Shown: positions 1-9,332 of the stretch, piece by piece
How positions within the stretch are numbered: position 1 is the first letter of the stretch
Layout: each line of letters opens with the position of its first letter
Source: Candidatus Binatus sp.
GTDB lineage: Bacteria; Desulfobacterota; Binatia; Binatales; Binataceae
Direction: 5' to 3'
Assembly (NCBI RefSeq): GCF_036567905.1
Contig: NZ_DATCTO010000017.1
Span: 1 to 49,199, forward strand
DNA: 49,199 nucleotides
Position numbers and translations under genes: made by a program
The notes under the pieces: generated by a model
What the model was told of the DNA's origin: nothing
Database searches by the model: none
Seen by the model: the letters and a program-made list of their open reading frames with translations, nothing else

Positions 1-1374
<1,374 letters not shown>

Positions 1375-1478
1375 CTACCTATTTCAATTGAGCTAACTAC
1401 TCAGTTGCTATAGTCGCCGCATACTTGTCCGGGTTTCAATCGCTAACCGGACGGGACGGCAAAGGTCGAGTCACAGAC

Positions 1479-1494
1479 GAGGTTCGAAAACCTC
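1479..1494 (+). other. Hairpin in the 23S-5S spacer
   Basis: A perfect 6-bp stem (GAGGTT / AACCTC) closed by the tetraloop CGAA lies in the roughly 185-base spacer between 23S and 5S. Spacer hairpins of this kind can be entry sites for RNase maturation of the rRNA precursor; that role is inference. No tRNA is seen in the spacer. Confidence 0.4.
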
Positions 1495-1560
1495 ACTTGA
1501 AGACCCTACTATTCAGATTGTCGGAGCTTGAGCCTTCGCCTAACGGCGGCGGCCGCAGGT

Positions 1561-1679
1561 TTCCGGTCGCCATGGCGAAGGTGAAACACCCGTTCCCATC
1601 CCGAACACGGCAGTTAAGCCCTTCAGCGCCGATGGTACTGTGACCGAAGGCGTCACGGGAGAGTAGGACGCGGCCGGGG
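1561..1679 (+). rRNA. rrf: 5S ribosomal RNA
   Basis: The segment carries the conserved 5S core (CCCGTTCCCATCCCGAACAC at 1590-1609, then GTTAAGCCC and AGCGCCGATGGTACTG) and ends in GAGAGTAGGACGC. The terminal helix is visible: the 5' strand TCCGGTCGC pairs with the 3' strand GCGGCCGGGGA. The length of about 119 nt is normal. It is the last gene of the rrn operon and is followed directly by a terminator. Confidence 0.96.
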
Positions 1680-1689
1680 AATCTCATAG

Positions 1690-1724
1690 GGGCGGATGCA
1701 TGATGCATCCGCCCTCATTTTTTT
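1690..1724 (+). terminator. Rho-independent terminator of the rRNA operon
   Basis: A GC-rich hairpin of about 11-12 bp (arms GGGCGGATGCA and TGCATCCGCCC with a tiny loop) is followed by CTCA and a run of seven T. It lies just after 5S, so it ends rrn transcription before the convergent vapBC pair. Confidence 0.9.
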
Positions 1725-1840
1725 CGCTTTCCTGCGCTCTGCCGCAAGTACCACCTTTCGGAGAGCATGCCTTGCGACTGCGTAGCACCCTGAATCCAGG
1801 TCTTTCGGGTGCGCTTGGATCGAAGACTAAGGCTGGACGC

Positions 1841-2227
1841 TCACCAAATTGTGCGCACTGGATACTGTCGAATAAGTTCGTCGGGAGTGAGTATCGCCAT
1901 GCCTTCCGCAATCGCCTGGCATACGAGCATCCGGTCAAACGGGTCGCGATGGAGCGGCGGTAGGCGCGGAAGCTGTACGATTGCTTCTTCGCTCAGATTC
2001 AGTGATTCGATTTTATGCAGGATGCGAGCACGCGACAGAAAAACTTGCACCGGTTCCGGCAGTGATAAACTCCTGAGGCCGTTCTTGATCGCGATCTCCC
2101 ATGCCGAGACAACGCTCAAGTACGCCTCATTCGATTCGTTCTCGAAGGCAGTTCTTGCCGCCGATGACAATTCCGCGTGAGCGGTCGTGATCCATAAGAA
2201 GCTGCAGCTATCGAGCAGCAGCTTCAC
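1841..2227 (-). CDS. vapC: PIN-domain toxin, VapC family
   Basis: A 128-residue protein with the PIN fold pattern: an N-terminal LLLDSCSFLW strand with Asp6, the SAWEIAIK helix with Glu44, and the acidic pair Asp95/Asp98 in HRDPFDRML. A late TPDE (Asp116) can complete the metal-binding acidic site. PIN toxins are Mg2+-dependent ribonucleases that usually cut tRNA or 23S rRNA; the target here cannot be read from sequence. The start codon overlaps the stop of the upstream antitoxin by 4 nt (ATGA), the usual translational coupling of type II pairs. It lies convergent to the rRNA operon, about 115 bp from its terminator. Identification is firm; active toxicity is inferred. Confidence 0.93.
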   Translation of the reverse strand: MKLLLDSCSFLWITTAHAELSSAARTAFENESNEAYLSVVSAWEIAIKNGLRSLSLPEPVQVFLSRARILHKIESLNLSEEAIVQLPRLPPLHRDPFDRMLVCQAIAEGMAILTPDELIRQYPVRTIW

Positions 2228-2472
2228 TTGGATTGTCTGCCCTCAAACGCATCGAGCAGCCATTCAGGGAGCGGTTCGAAAAAGCTCGCAGGCACGGTGA
2301 ACTTGCCCTTGTACAGGCCAATCGGGCGCTTGCCCTGAAGCGGTTGCGCAATCGGCCGGATTTCGGCAATCGGTACATTGCGCTTGCAAAGCACGATCGT
2401 TTCGCCCTGCTTCAGCTTGCCCAGGTACTTCGAAAGGTGGGTCTTGGCCTCGTGAATGTTGAGGCGAACCAT
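2224..2472 (-). CDS. Antitoxin of the Phd/YefM type, partner of VapC
   Basis: An 82-residue protein beginning MVRLNIHEAKTHLSKYLG, the typical N-terminus of Phd/YefM antitoxins (short strand, then the helix AKTHLSKYL), followed by LKQGETIVLCKRNVPIAEI. The C-terminal part, rich in Pro, Phe and Trp (FFEPLPEWLLDAF), is the likely toxin-wrapping segment. It precedes the PIN toxin with a 4-nt overlap. There is no Shine-Dalgarno before the ATG, and a sigma70-like -10 box ends only 6 nt upstream, which suggests a leaderless transcript. Such antitoxins normally bind their own promoter together with the toxin. Confidence 0.92.
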   Translation of the reverse strand: MVRLNIHEAKTHLSKYLGKLKQGETIVLCKRNVPIAEIRPIAQPLQGKRPIGLYKGKFTVPASFFEPLPEWLLDAFEGRQSK

Positions 2473-2478
2473 GATTCA

Positions 2479-2507
2479 ATTATGGACTTACTAGTGAACT
2501 AACTCAA
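2479..2507 (-). promoter_or_regulatory. Promoter of the antitoxin-toxin operon
   Basis: On the minus strand, TTGAGT (-35) and CATAAT (-10) are separated by exactly 17 nt, and the -10 box ends 6 nt before the antitoxin ATG, so transcription would begin at or next to the A of the ATG. The spacer contains the palindrome ACTAGT, a possible core of an autoregulatory operator (inference). Confidence 0.6.
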
Positions 2508-2565
2508 GCAACGTGCTGGTAGCGGATCGGCGCCGGCGGATTTTTCAAGCGGGTGAGGACACGAC

Positions 2566-2595
2566 AAAAAAAGGGCAGCCCGCGCGGACTGCCCT
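2566..2595 (-). terminator. Rho-independent terminator of the zinc-ribbon gene
   Basis: Read on the minus strand, a 9-bp stem (GGGCAGTCC / GGGCTGCCC with one mismatch and a GCGC loop) is followed by seven T. It lies about 22 bases after the stop codon of the zinc-ribbon gene and separates it from vapBC. Confidence 0.85.
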
Positions 2596-2617
2596 ATAAG
2601 TCGCAATCGAAAATTAA

Positions 2618-2803
2618 TCAGTGCTTGGTCTCGATGCGCCTGCCGTAAGTTACTTCACCCTTGTCCACGCGCAGGCTGAAACCGCAATCGGGATTCGTGC
2701 AAACCCACGCCTTGAACAGAACCGAAGCACCCTCCTGCCCATAGTCGGACAGTGGAATCAGTGCGCCGTTGTTACATTTTTGGCACTTCGGCCACTCCAT
2801 CAT
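2618..2803 (-). CDS. Small zinc-ribbon protein
   Basis: About 61 residues with two Cys knuckles: CQKC (Cys7, Cys10) and CTNPDC (Cys35, Cys40), separated by a short beta segment. This is the layout of a single zinc ribbon such as those in rubredoxin-like or nucleic-acid-binding mini-proteins. A strong Shine-Dalgarno (AAGGAGG, 2809-2815) lies 5 nt before this ATG and 8 nt before a second ATG at 2800, so the protein starts at one of these and not at the upstream in-frame ATG at 2842. It is the last gene on the strand after prkA-yeaH-spoVR (156 bp after spoVR) and has its own terminator. The function is unknown; it may be co-transcribed with that operon. Confidence 0.75.
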   Translation of the reverse strand: MMEWPKCQKCNNGALIPLSDYGQEGASVLFKAWVCTNPDCGFSLRVDKGEVTYGRRIETKH

Positions 2804-2808
2804 CCGCG

Positions 2809-2815
2809 CCTCCTT
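2809..2815 (-). promoter_or_regulatory. Ribosome binding site that fixes the zinc-ribbon start
   Basis: AAGGAGG on the minus strand is a perfect Shine-Dalgarno placed 5 nt and 8 nt before two adjacent ATG codons. It rules out the longer reading frame. Confidence 0.8.
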
Positions 2816-2959
2816 GCAACCGACCCGAACCGCATCTTCCATCCCTGAAATTATCCGACCAACAAATCTAAAGCAACGTGCCGCGATGCGCCGATGGAGC
2901 CGCCCACGAGCGTCCCGGAGCCGGTACCCGACGAACGCGATACGGCGGGCAAATGGTTT

Positions 2960-4426
2960 CTACTTGAGCGCGCGGACGGAAAAGCCGCGATCGTTGCTGC
3001 ACAGCAGCGAGCGCTTGCCGTCGAGCACGGTCTCGAGCACGACTTCCCGGCCCCATAGCCGCTGCAGGTAGTTGAGACTTTTCTCGGCGTATTCAATATG
3101 CAGATCGCGGCCGTCGTGATAGTGCTTCACGTAGAGTGTGCGGTTCTGGCCGAAGTCGGCGTCCTCGACCTTCAGCACCGGTATCGAGTTGGTGCCGACG
3201 TTCTTGATCAACGTCGCCTTTACTTCCTGCCAACCCTCCTCGTCGGCCACCTTGCTGACCACCAACTCCTCGCCGCGCGCCTCGTATTCGAAAATATCCA
3301 TCTCGCGCATGAGATCTTCGGTCAGATAGCGGCGGATGAACGACGCGTCGCGCTCGACCTCGCGGACCTCGAAGATCTTTTCCGCGCCGGACTTCACCGG
3401 CGGTCCGTCGCGCTTGATTTCCTCGGCGGTCGGATTGGTAAAGCGCCGGTAGATGTCTTCCCAAATCTTCAGTCCGAGATGATACGGGTTGATCTGGCCG
3501 GGAATCGGGCGGACGACCTGGTTGTGGCTAACGATGAATTCGAGATGCAGCCCCTGCTCCAGCTCGAGCGACTCTAAAATCTTCTTGTGCCAGTAGCTCG
3601 CCCATCCCTCGTTCATGATCTTCGTCTCCATCATGGAGATGAAGTACTTGGCTTCTTCATCCACGATGGTGAGCAAATCCCTTTCCCAGTCGGCGAGAAA
3701 CGGGTTGTGATCGCGAATGAAGAGCAGCAGGTCTTCGTCGGGTTCGAGCGGGACCTTGTGGAAATCGGGCGCCTCGATCTGCTTGCGCGCGTGGATTTTC
3801 TGAAACGGATCGGGCTGTCCTTGCGCGGCGTCTTCGGCGCGAGCCATCTGTTCCAGCGGCGTGAGCTTCTTGATCGCAAGATTGCGCCGGCATTGCCACG
3901 ACAGCGCATGCGCCGCGTCCAGAATCCGCTCCACCTGCTCCACCCCGATTGACGGATCCTCGACGTAGCGCCGCACCCGCATCGCAGCCGCTTTGAATGC
4001 CTCGATAGTCAGTTCGGCGCGCGTCGATTTGAACGTGAAATTGTTCTTGAAGAAGTCGTTGTGCCCGTACACGTGCGCGATCGTGAGCACCTGCAGCAGG
4101 ATCGAGTTGTCGCGCATCAGGTAGGCGATCGCGGGATTGGAGTTGATCACCATCTCGTACGGCAGACCGCTGACGCCGTGATCGTAAAGCGTTTTGAGCT
4201 TCTCGTACGACTTGCCATACGACCAATGCGGGTAGTGCGACGGCATCCCGGAGTACGCCATGTACCCGAGCATCCCGTTGTGATCGCAAAGCTCGAACTC
4301 CTGCGGATAGCAGTCGAGCCCGAACCCTGCCGCCTTCTCGCGAATCCGCCGGTCCCACTCGGCCAGGTCGTTCAGGTTCCACGTCGCGATGCGCGGCGCG
4401 GCGCCCGCGTGCGGAGTCGCGCTCAT
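2960..4426 (-). CDS. spoVR: SpoVR family protein (YcgB-like)
   Basis: A cytoplasmic protein of 488 residues matching the SpoVR/YcgB family: N-terminal WNLNDLAEWD and ELCDHNGMLGYMAYSGMPSH, then HWSYGKSYEK, central VYGHNDFFKNN, and ETKIMNEGWASYWHKKI followed by the NPYHLGLKIWEDI segment. The family is conserved across bacteria: SpoVR acts in spore cortex formation in Bacillus, and YcgB is a stress-induced protein in enterobacteria. The biochemical activity is not established. The ATG at 4426 overlaps the yeaH stop by 4 nt (ATGA), so translation is coupled; the longer in-frame extension upstream is out-of-frame yeaH sequence. It is the third gene of the prkA-yeaH-spoVR operon. Confidence 0.95.
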   Translation of the reverse strand: MSATPHAGAAPRIATWNLNDLAEWDRRIREKAAGFGLDCYPQEFELCDHNGMLGYMAYSGMPSHYPHWSYGKSYEKLKTLYDHGVSGLPYEMVINSNPAIAYLMRDNSILLQVLTIAHVYGHNDFFKNNFTFKSTRAELTIEAFKAAAMRVRRYVEDPSIGVEQVERILDAAHALSWQCRRNLAIKKLTPLEQMARAEDAAQGQPDPFQKIHARKQIEAPDFHKVPLEPDEDLLLFIRDHNPFLADWERDLLTIVDEEAKYFISMMETKIMNEGWASYWHKKILESLELEQGLHLEFIVSHNQVVRPIPGQINPYHLGLKIWEDIYRRFTNPTAEEIKRDGPPVKSGAEKIFEVREVERDASFIRRYLTEDLMREMDIFEYEARGEELVVSKVADEEGWQEVKATLIKNVGTNSIPVLKVEDADFGQNRTLYVKHYHDGRDLHIEYAEKSLNYLQRLWGREVVLETVLDGKRSLLCSNDRGFSVRALK

Positions 4427-5748
4427 GCTTCCTTCACCCGGTCCTTGGCCAAGAAGGCTTTGAACGACGGCCAGATGTCTTCCTTGCGCTCGATTAGCAC
4501 GGTGTGAAAGTTCGGCGCCTGAATTCGGCGGAACACGTTGAGCATCGAAGATTCGTAGTATCGCGACCCCAGCGGCTTGATCTCGCCGTAGCCGAACAGG
4601 TTGCAAATCCCGGCGAGTTCCTCCGCGTCCTTGAGCGCGGCGGGATTGTCGGAGTCGAAATTGTCGCCGTCCGAGCAATGGAACGCGTACAGGTTCCACA
4701 GCGACGGATGGTATCGTGCGGCAATTATTTCCAGCGCCTTGGCGTAGCCGGATGATATAAACGTGCCGCCCGATTCGCCCTTGTGGAAGAACTCCTCCTC
4801 GGTGACCTCGCTGGCCTCCGTGTGATGCGCGATGAAAACGATTTCGACGTTGCGGTAGCGCGTCGAGATGAACTGATAGAGCAGGAAGAAGAAGCTGCGC
4901 GCCAGGTACTTCTTCATCGTGTCCATCGAGCCCGACGTATCCATGATGCAGATTACCGCGGCGTTCGATTCCTCCTTGGTGTCGATCTCGACGTGCTTGT
5001 AGCGCAGATCGTCCTGATGGAACGGGAAGCGGCGATGGACGCGCTGGAATGCGGCGCCGGTCGAAGCCGCGAGCGCCTCCTCGTCAAGCCGGCCTTCTTC
5101 GAGCGCGATTTCATCGCTCTCCCCTTCAACCTCGGTATCGAGCTCGCGGTCGGCCTTCGATTCTTCCAGCGCGCGCGCCACCGCGTCGTTGCGCTTGTCG
5201 GACGCGAGCATCCGCATCACGCGCTGCTTGGCGGTGCGCCGCTTGTCCAGCCTGATGCGGATGCCGACCTTGCGGTAGCCTTTGCGCCGCGACGAGTAAT
5301 CGGACTGGATTTCGCGCAGCGCGCGGCGCTCGAGGTTGGGTAGTTCCAGATCCTCGAACATGATCTCGATCAATTCCTCGAGCGTGACGTCGGTCTCGTA
5401 GTAATCGACGCCCGGCCGGTCGCCGGCCTGTTCGTCGCCTTCGCCGGGTCGGTCCTTGCCGGTTTTGCCCACCACTTGCCCGGGCCGCGAGTCGCCGTCG
5501 CCCTGCGACGCGCCGGGAGCGTTGTCGCCGAAAACGAAGCGGTATTCCTTGATTCCGCGCAGCGGAACCTTGATCACGCGGTCTTTGTCTTTGCCGATGA
5601 TCGATTCTTCGGCGATGATGTCGGCGATATTTTCGCGGATCGATTCGCGAACTTTCTGGCGATGGCGCAGCCGGTCGCCGGCCGAGCGGTCGGAGCGTTC
5701 GGCGTCGGAGATCCGGTATTCGCGGAAGATTGTATCGCCGCCACTCAT
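4423..5748 (-). CDS. yeaH: YeaH/DUF444 protein with a von Willebrand A-like domain
   Basis: A 441-residue member of the DUF444 (YeaH) family. The N-terminal part (1-120) is charged and carries the conserved IREYRISDAERSDRS-like and RIKVPLRGIKEYRF-like segments. The C-terminal half holds a VWA fold beginning AVICIMDTSGSMD, with the MIDAS motif Asp270-x-Ser272-x-Ser274, followed by VEIVFIAHHTEA. YeaH acts with the kinase YeaG/PrkA in stress and nutrient-starvation responses in E. coli; the VWA domain may mediate metal-dependent complex assembly (inference). It overlaps spoVR by 4 nt and is 106 bp downstream of prkA, with a palindromic repeat in that gap. No clear Shine-Dalgarno is seen before the ATG. 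Confidence 0.94.
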   Translation of the reverse strand: MSGGDTIFREYRISDAERSDRSAGDRLRHRQKVRESIRENIADIIAEESIIGKDKDRVIKVPLRGIKEYRFVFGDNAPGASQGDGDSRPGQVVGKTGKDRPGEGDEQAGDRPGVDYYETDVTLEELIEIMFEDLELPNLERRALREIQSDYSSRRKGYRKVGIRIRLDKRRTAKQRVMRMLASDKRNDAVARALEESKADRELDTEVEGESDEIALEEGRLDEEALAASTGAAFQRVHRRFPFHQDDLRYKHVEIDTKEESNAAVICIMDTSGSMDTMKKYLARSFFFLLYQFISTRYRNVEIVFIAHHTEASEVTEEEFFHKGESGGTFISSGYAKALEIIAARYHPSLWNLYAFHCSDGDNFDSDNPAALKDAEELAGICNLFGYGEIKPLGSRYYESSMLNVFRRIQAPNFHTVLIERKEDIWPSFKAFLAKDRVKEA

Positions 5749-5770
5749 TGTTTCGATTTATCTTCTCCGC

Positions 5771-5828
5771 GTCATTCTGGAGCGAAGCGAACAATCCCGA
5801 TCTTCTTCAGGACCACGCTCAGAATAAC
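5771..5828. repeat. Degenerate palindromic extragenic repeat (REP-like) between prkA and yeaH
   Basis: An inverted repeat with outer arms GTCATTCTGGAGCG and CGCTCAGAATAAC fills most of the prkA-yeaH spacer. Its arms align with those of the longer palindrome at 40181-40272 (shared core CATTCTG-AGC-GCGAA-AATC), so the two are copies of one dispersed family. In the operon mRNA it would fold into a hairpin. It could lower read-through or protect the upstream prkA message (inference). Confidence 0.7.
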
Positions 5829-5854
5829 CGCCAAAGTCAGATTTGCGCCCCCTC

Positions 5855-7789
5855 TCAATCCTTCCACAGATTGTTCGCGGCGTACTTGAGCACGACGTCC
5901 ACGCACGATTCGCAGTACCCGTTCTCGAGCAGGTTCTTCACCATCGAGCCGTACTTCTCGCCCTGCTCCTCGTCGCGGGTGCGCGCCTTGGTGATGATGC
6001 GAGAAATGTCGCGCACCGAGGTCATCAGCTTTTTCTCGATCGCTTCCTTGAGCGGCTCGTAGCTCTTGTAGCTGATCTTTTCGCCGCGCCGCGACGTTGC
6101 CCACAGGTACGCGATCACTTCCTGGCGAAATCCGTCGGCCGCCGATCCGATGATCGCTATTTGCTCCTCGATCGACTTCAGAAAGCCCTCGTCGGGCGCC
6201 AGTTCCTCTTTGGTGTTGCGATCGCGCACGCGGGTCTTGTTGACGTAGGCCTCGGCGTGATCGAGGTAGTTCTGGAACAGCGACTCCGCCTGCTCCTGAT
6301 ACGAATAGACGAACGCGCGCGTGATCTCCTTTTCGAGCAGGTCGAGATATTCCTTGTGCAGCGTGTCCTGCAGGAACTCCAGATACTGCTTGCGCGTGTC
6401 GTCGGGCAGGTCGCCCTCCTTGGTCATCGAGATCAGCGCCTCGCGCACGTTGATCGGATTGATGCAGTTGCCGGTGACGTTGTCCGACAGCGCGTTGTCG
6501 AGCGCCTTCATGATGAAGCGCGTCGAGATCCCCGACATGCCCTCGCGCTTGGTGTCTTCTTTCAGCTCCTGCACGTCGATCTTTTTGGTCCGTCCTTTCT
6601 CGACGACTTCCTCGCCGTTGTAGAGCCGCAGCTTGGTCATCAGGTCGCACTTCGCGGTCGGCTCCAGGCGCGACAAAATCGCGTACATCGAGGCGAGCTC
6701 GAGCGTGTGCGGCGCCACGTGCGCGCGGAAATCCGAGTTCCTGATGATCTTCTGGTAGATCTTCACCTCTTCGGACAGGCGCAGGTTGTACGGCACTTTC
6801 ACCACGACGATTCGATCGAGGATCGCCTCGTTGGTGTGATCGGCCTTGAACTTCTGCCACTCGGCTTCGTTCGAATGCGCGACGATGCAGGTATCGACGT
6901 ACACCATTCCGTGCCGCCCGGGCGCCGGAATCACTTTCTCCTGCGTCGCCGTGATCATCGCGTGCAGGTACTCGGTCTCGTTCTTGAAAACTTCGATGAA
7001 CTCGACGATTCCGCGGTTGCCGACGTTCAGCGCGCCGTTGAGTTCGAGCACCCGCGGGTCGCCCTCGGAGTATTGGTCGAGCTTCGAGATGTCTTCCGAT
7101 CCGATCAGCACCGAAGTGTCCTGGTTATTCGGATCGACCGGCGGCACCACGCCGACTCCCACCCGGTTGCGCTTGGAGAAGCTGCGCCCGATGACCGGAA
7201 ATTCCTCGTAGCGATTGTTGAACTCGGACTTGAGCCGATAGCGGCATACCGGGCACAGGTCGCCCTCGATGTGCACGCCGAGCATCTTCTCGAACTCGCG
7301 CCGCAGATGGCGCGGCACCAGATGCAGCGGCTCCTCGTTCATCGGGCATCCGTCGATCGCGAAGATGAATCCGATCTGCTCGAGCCCGCGCTGGATCCGC
7401 TCGACCAGCGAACTCTTGCCCGAGCCCACCGGGCCCATCAGGTACAGAACCTGGCGGCTCTCTTCGCCCTTGAGCGACGCCGAATGGAAATAGCGGACGA
7501 TCTGCGCGATCATGCGCTCGATCCCGAAAAATTCCTCCGCGAAGAAATTGAACACCTTCAGCGGCTCATCCTTGTACAGCCGCTTGGTGCGCGGATCGTC
7601 GGTGTCGTGCAACGGATGAAGGCCGGCGGAAATGATCAAGTCGTAGATTCGCGCGTGCGCGAGCTTGGTTATCGTCGGGTCAGCCTTCACCACTTCGAGA
7701 TATGTGAGCAACGTGCCGCGCCATTGCTTCGACTCGCGTGCCGCGCGGTCTTCTTTGATCACTCGCTCGAAGTTATTGAGATCCGCCAT
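5855..7789 (-). CDS. prkA: PrkA family serine protein kinase (YeaG)
   Basis: A 644-residue protein, the usual PrkA/YeaG length. The N-terminal half is an AAA+-like domain with Walker A GPVGSGKSS (residues 119-127). It is followed by a region with a Cys pair (CPVCRYR), and the C-terminal half is the PrkA kinase-like domain. PrkA was described as a serine kinase in Bacillus and has been argued to act as an AAA+ protease there; YeaG has kinase activity and acts in starvation and stress adaptation in E. coli. A clear Shine-Dalgarno (AAGGAGAT) lies 6 nt before the ATG. It heads the prkA-yeaH-spoVR operon. A sigma70-like promoter and an imperfect sigma54-like box lie in the 187-bp upstream gap. Confidence 0.96.
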   Translation of the reverse strand: MADLNNFERVIKEDRAARESKQWRGTLLTYLEVVKADPTITKLAHARIYDLIISAGLHPLHDTDDPRTKRLYKDEPLKVFNFFAEEFFGIERMIAQIVRYFHSASLKGEESRQVLYLMGPVGSGKSSLVERIQRGLEQIGFIFAIDGCPMNEEPLHLVPRHLRREFEKMLGVHIEGDLCPVCRYRLKSEFNNRYEEFPVIGRSFSKRNRVGVGVVPPVDPNNQDTSVLIGSEDISKLDQYSEGDPRVLELNGALNVGNRGIVEFIEVFKNETEYLHAMITATQEKVIPAPGRHGMVYVDTCIVAHSNEAEWQKFKADHTNEAILDRIVVVKVPYNLRLSEEVKIYQKIIRNSDFRAHVAPHTLELASMYAILSRLEPTAKCDLMTKLRLYNGEEVVEKGRTKKIDVQELKEDTKREGMSGISTRFIMKALDNALSDNVTGNCINPINVREALISMTKEGDLPDDTRKQYLEFLQDTLHKEYLDLLEKEITRAFVYSYQEQAESLFQNYLDHAEAYVNKTRVRDRNTKEELAPDEGFLKSIEEQIAIIGSAADGFRQEVIAYLWATSRRGEKISYKSYEPLKEAIEKKLMTSVRDISRIITKARTRDEEQGEKYGSMVKNLLENGYCESCVDVVLKYAANNLWKD

Positions 7790-7889
7790 CGGCTATCTCC
7801 TTCGGGTTATGGAATGTTGTGCAGGAATACTGCCTGGGAGAGCGGGAAACAGTCGGGCCATGCTATATCGGGAGCCCATCCTGATTTCG

Positions 7890-7918
7890 AGTATAACCGA
7901 GCGACTGATCTGCAACAA
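7890..7918 (-). promoter_or_regulatory. Candidate sigma70-type promoter upstream of prkA
   Basis: On the minus strand TTGTTG and TATACT (5 of 6 matches to TATAAT) are 17 nt apart, about 100 bp before the prkA ATG. The -10 box is good and the -35 box is weak. Confidence 0.4.
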
Positions 7919-7976
7919 GCAACATCAGGCGTACGCAACACACTCAGGCGCGTTCAGCAGGATGCAAACTTGAACT

Positions 7977-8858
7977 TTACTGAAATAAGCGCTCGGAAAC
8001 CGGCACCGTGTCGCCGAGCACGATGCGCCCGCGATCGCTTCTCACCATTGCTGCGAACACGGTGTCGTCGTGCGCGAACGAGAGCCACCAGCGCTGCTCC
8101 GCGGCGAGCCCGAGGTAGTGCGCTTTCTGTTCCATCGTGCGCAGCACGTCGAGATCGTACGCCTGGTTCCACGGACCGCGGATGTGCGAGCGCGTCGGCA
8201 CTATATCTGCCAGGTGCATGAAGCATTCGCCTGCGTCGCTGACCAGCGCCGCCTGATGGTCCCGGGTATGGCCGCCGGTGACGACCGCGCGCACGCCCGC
8301 GACGATGTCGGTATCGCCATCGATTGCTTCGAGCATCGATCGCACCGGCGCGAGCACCTCCGCGGCGTGGCGATACGCGGCGTGAAGCCGTTCGTTGCGC
8401 GGATTGCCTGCGATTTCGAGTTCGCCTTTCTGCACGAAGATTCGCGCGCGCGGATACGCAGCTTCCAGCGCGCCGGAATCCCGCCGGCGCACGATGCCCC
8501 CGCAATGATCGAAATGCAGATGCGATACGATCAGATGCGTGACGTCGCCCGCCTCCATCCCGAGCGCGCGCAGATGCTCGTGGATCCATCCGTCGCCGTG
8601 ATCGAAGATCTGGCGCTCGACCGGACTTAGCCGGTTGCCGATTCCCGTATCGACCAGAATCGCGTCGCCCCCCTTCATGATCAGCGGACAGGTCAGGTTC
8701 AGGCGGATACGGTTGTGCTCGTCGGGAGGATGGTTGTGTTGCCAGAGTTCGCGCGGGACCACCCCGAACATGCATCCGCCGTCGTTGCGCCAGAAACCGT
8801 CGGCCAGGAACGCCACCTCGAACGCGCCGACTTTGATCCTCGGTGGTCTCTCAACCAT
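7977..8858 (-). CDS. Metallo-beta-lactamase-fold hydrolase
   Basis: A 293-residue MBL-fold enzyme. The first metal motif is HLHFDH (His113, His115, Asp117, His118), preceded by the strand ILVDTGIG; a later His in TGGHTRDHQAAL and an Asp in HLADIVPT complete the usual dinuclear zinc site. There is no signal peptide, so it is cytoplasmic. The N-terminal part (FLADGFWRNDGGCMFGVVP) resembles MBL enzymes related to quorum-quenching lactonases and other ester hydrolases, but the substrate cannot be told. It starts 9 bp after the stop of the membrane protein gene on the same strand, so the two likely form an operon. Confidence 0.9.
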   Translation of the reverse strand: MVERPPRIKVGAFEVAFLADGFWRNDGGCMFGVVPRELWQHNHPPDEHNRIRLNLTCPLIMKGGDAILVDTGIGNRLSPVERQIFDHGDGWIHEHLRALGMEAGDVTHLIVSHLHFDHCGGIVRRRDSGALEAAYPRARIFVQKGELEIAGNPRNERLHAAYRHAAEVLAPVRSMLEAIDGDTDIVAGVRAVVTGGHTRDHQAALVSDAGECFMHLADIVPTRSHIRGPWNQAYDLDVLRTMEQKAHYLGLAAEQRWWLSFAHDDTVFAAMVRSDRGRIVLGDTVPVSERLFQ

Positions 8859-8867
8859 CTCGCCTCC

Positions 8868-9332
8868 TCAGCTTCCCATCAACCACGTTCCCAGTATCAG
8901 CGCGATACCGCCCATCGCGACGATCGCGACGTGCGCCTTCACCATTGCGGTCATCGCGCCCGCCGCCGCGCCGCCAGGCTCGCGCGCGATTACCGCTCTG
9001 ACCGCCGCACCGGCTCTCATCGACCACGTCATCACGGCAAGCATAACGATAAACAGCGCAATCTTGATGGCAAGCACCGTGATGAATGTGGTCGGGAACG
9101 CGAACCCGCGCGAAACTGCCGCCCATATCAGGCTGATCACTCCCGTCGCGAGCAGCACCAGCGCGGCGACGAGGCCGAGCAGATCGATCTTGGGCGCCGC
9201 GTTCGCCACAAAATTGCGCTGCTCGGCGCTTCCGGCCGCGAGCGCGAGACCCGCGAACGCGAAGCATGCGCACGCGCCGATCCAAATCGCGCCGGCCACC
9301 GCGTGCGTCCACAGAATCACCGTTTCCAACAA
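8868..9332 (-). CDS. Four-helix integral membrane protein (CopD-like appearance)
   Basis: About 154 residues with four hydrophobic helices: LWTHAVAGAIWIGACACFAF, IDLLGLVAALVLLATGVISL, FITVLAIKIALFIVMLAVM and HVAIVAMGGIALILGTWL. Helix 1 has a conserved-looking His followed by GAIWIG, reminiscent of CopD or DUF2269-like membrane proteins, but the match is too weak to name a function. The start is taken as TTG at 9332, because GAGG (AAAGAGG, 9339-9345) lies 6 nt upstream; the upstream in-frame extension is Arg-rich and lacks a ribosome site. It is followed after 9 bp by the MBL hydrolase, so probably co-transcribed. Confidence 0.75.
   Translation of the reverse strand: MLETVILWTHAVAGAIWIGACACFAFAGLALAAGSAEQRNFVANAAPKIDLLGLVAALVLLATGVISLIWAAVSRGFAFPTTFITVLAIKIALFIVMLAVMTWSMRAGAAVRAVIAREPGGAAAGAMTAMVKAHVAIVAMGGIALILGTWLMGS

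Noticed and set aside
5843..8221. A 792-residue open frame on the plus strand
   Set aside because: It runs antisense through prkA, which has family motifs; GC-rich antisense frames stay open by codon bias.
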